Source: Pseudomonas piscis (GTDB lineage: Bacteria; Pseudomonadota; Gammaproteobacteria; Pseudomonadales; Pseudomonadaceae). Taken from it: DNA of 64,000 nt. Where the stretch lies: assembly GCF_009380155.1 (NCBI RefSeq), contig NZ_WHUV01000003.1, positions 434,001-498,000 of the forward strand, written 5' to 3'. Below the pieces are notes generated by a model, which was given only the letters and a program-made list of their open reading frames with translations, was not told the DNA's origin and ran no database searches. Within the stretch, counting starts at the first letter, position 1. Each line of letters begins with the position of its first letter. Positions 63,182 through 64,000 of the stretch are shown here, one piece after another. Both the position numbers and the translations under genes were made by a program.

Positions 63182-64000
63182 CGTTCGTTCCTCGACAGGC
63201 TGAGTTTCGACGCTTGCAGGTTCTGCGCGATGATCTGCTCGACCAGCGCCTGGCTACCCTGCTCGAGGTTGTCGTAGACCCCGGTGCTGTCTTGCACCTT
63301 GGCTTGCGCGGGCTGTTCCCCGGGTTCACCGAGGATCGCCTTGACGGTCATCGACAGGCCGATGCGCAGTGGGTGGCGCAGCACTTCCTCGCGGTCCAGG
63401 GCGATACGCACCGGCACCCGTTGCACCACCTTGATCCAGTTGCCGGTGGCGTTCTGCGCCGGGATGGTGGCGAAGGCAGCGCCGCTGCCGGCCTCGATGC
63501 CCTGGATGCGCCCGTGGTACGTCACTTTTTGGCCATACAGGTCGGCGAACAGTTCCACCGCCTGACCGACCTTGATCTGCCCCAGTTGCGACTCCTTGAA
63601 GTTGGCTTCCACCCAGACCTTGTCCAATGGCACCAGCCCCATCAGCACGGTGCCGGGCTCGATGTGCTGGCCCACTTGCACGGCACGCTTGGTGATCAGG
63701 CCATCGGCCGGTGCGGGAACCTTGGTCCGGGCCAGGGCCAGGTAGGCCTCGCGCACTCGTTCGGCCGCCGCGCTAACCTGCGGATGATTCTCCACCGTGG
63801 TCCCCTGAATCCGTGCCTGCAGGGCCGCCAGCTTGGCCTCGGCGGCGCGCACTCCGGACTGGGCCACCTGCGCCGCTTCCTCGGCGTGGTGCAGGTCTTC
63901 GCCGGAGACCCCGCCCTGGGCGATCACCGCGCGTCGCCGCTGCAGGTCCTGGCTGGCGCGGCTGGCCTCGGCCTGGCGCAACTTGACCTGGGCCGCCAGG
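63178..64000 (-). CDS. EmrA/HlyD-family membrane fusion protein (5' end outside the window)
   Basis: The minus-strand frame stays open to base 64000; the first in-frame start-like codon (TTG 63981) sits inside the coiled-coil hairpin and is not a start. Seen here: hairpin helices (VAQSGVRAAEAKLAALQARI), the lipoyl half AYLALARTKVPAPADGLITK, VGQHIEPGTVLMGLVPLDKV and the beta-barrel VWVEANFKESQLGQIKVGQA. It links the EmrB-type pump to an outer-membrane channel. The N-terminal membrane anchor is beyond the edge. Confidence 0.92.
   Translation of the reverse strand, partial: LAAQVKLRQAEASRASQDLQRRRAVIAQGGVSGEDLHHAEEAAQVAQSGVRAAEAKLAALQARIQGTTVENHPQVSAAAERVREAYLALARTKVPAPADGLITKRAVQVGQHIEPGTVLMGLVPLDKVWVEANFKESQLGQIKVGQAVELFADLYGQKVTYHGRIQGIEAGSGAAFATIPAQNATGNWIKVVQRVPVRIALDREEVLRHPLRIGLSMTVKAILGEPGEQPAQAKVQDSTGVYDNLEQGSQALVEQIIAQNLQASKLSLSRNER

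Overview
The window reads as chromosomal DNA of a fluorescens-group Pseudomonas. The evidence is the gene content and order: sbcB-mvaT-purU-pctA, dciA-secA-argJ, panE-yajQ-mscS, and slyX-csp-dps-fmdB-aspS-yebC-ruvCAB-ybgC-tolQRAB-pal-cpoB-queE-queC-tRNA-Lys, together with mostly GC-rich codon use. No plasmid, phage structural or CRISPR genes are visible.

Layout. (1) Positions 1-1500 are AT-richer and atypical. They hold the N-terminal part of a class I terpene synthase on the minus strand, running off the left edge, and a stretch of decayed sequence. (2) 1.5-5.9 kb is a four-gene minus-strand membrane operon (DUF4350, DUF4129, SpoIIM, RDD). Its usual MoxR and DUF58 partners are not next to it. 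(3) 6.1-28 kb is housekeeping: exonuclease I, the MvaT silencer, formyl-THF deformylase, an amino-acid chemoreceptor with an intact ligand motif, a HerA-like ATPase, DciA, SecA, ArgJ, a Nudix-ThiE fusion, a cobalamin adenosyltransferase, a sensor kinase, PanE, YajQ, MscS and an OprD porin. (4) 26.7-41.7 kb is the conserved aspS/ruv/tol-pal/que block, ending in tRNA-Lys(UUU).

(5) 41.7-50.5 kb is an island directly downstream of tRNA-Lys. It is flanked by two direct repeats of 187 bp (41824-42010 and 50305-50491). It carries a TetR regulator, a 3-hydroxyacyl-CoA-dehydrogenase-like gene, and a four-gene operon: an acetoacetate-decarboxylase-like enzyme, an SDR, a TIM-barrel amidohydrolase and an 837-residue double-domain class III CoA transferase. 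A shared CTACAC-type operator motif lies upstream of all three transcription units. I do not recognise the pathway, and this is the best candidate in the window for an undescribed system. One CoA-transferase domain appears to have lost its catalytic Asp. The other has Asp at residue 602, and length and architecture resemble the DMSP CoA-transferase/lyase DddD, but the neighbours do not.

(6) 50.9-59 kb is accessory. Two paralogous lipoproteins of unknown function bracket a short catabolic operon (VOC protein, flavin reductase, HpaH hydratase, HpaI aldolase) divergent from a MarR regulator with a perfect palindromic operator, followed by a DKNYY-type protein and a SUKH-like/L7-L12-like fusion. 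(7) 59.3-64 kb holds a ProP-type osmolyte transporter, a siderophore-interacting flavoprotein, and an EmrAB-type efflux pair running off the right edge.

All calls come from reading the sequence. Gene-family knowledge is from memory, and no database search was run.
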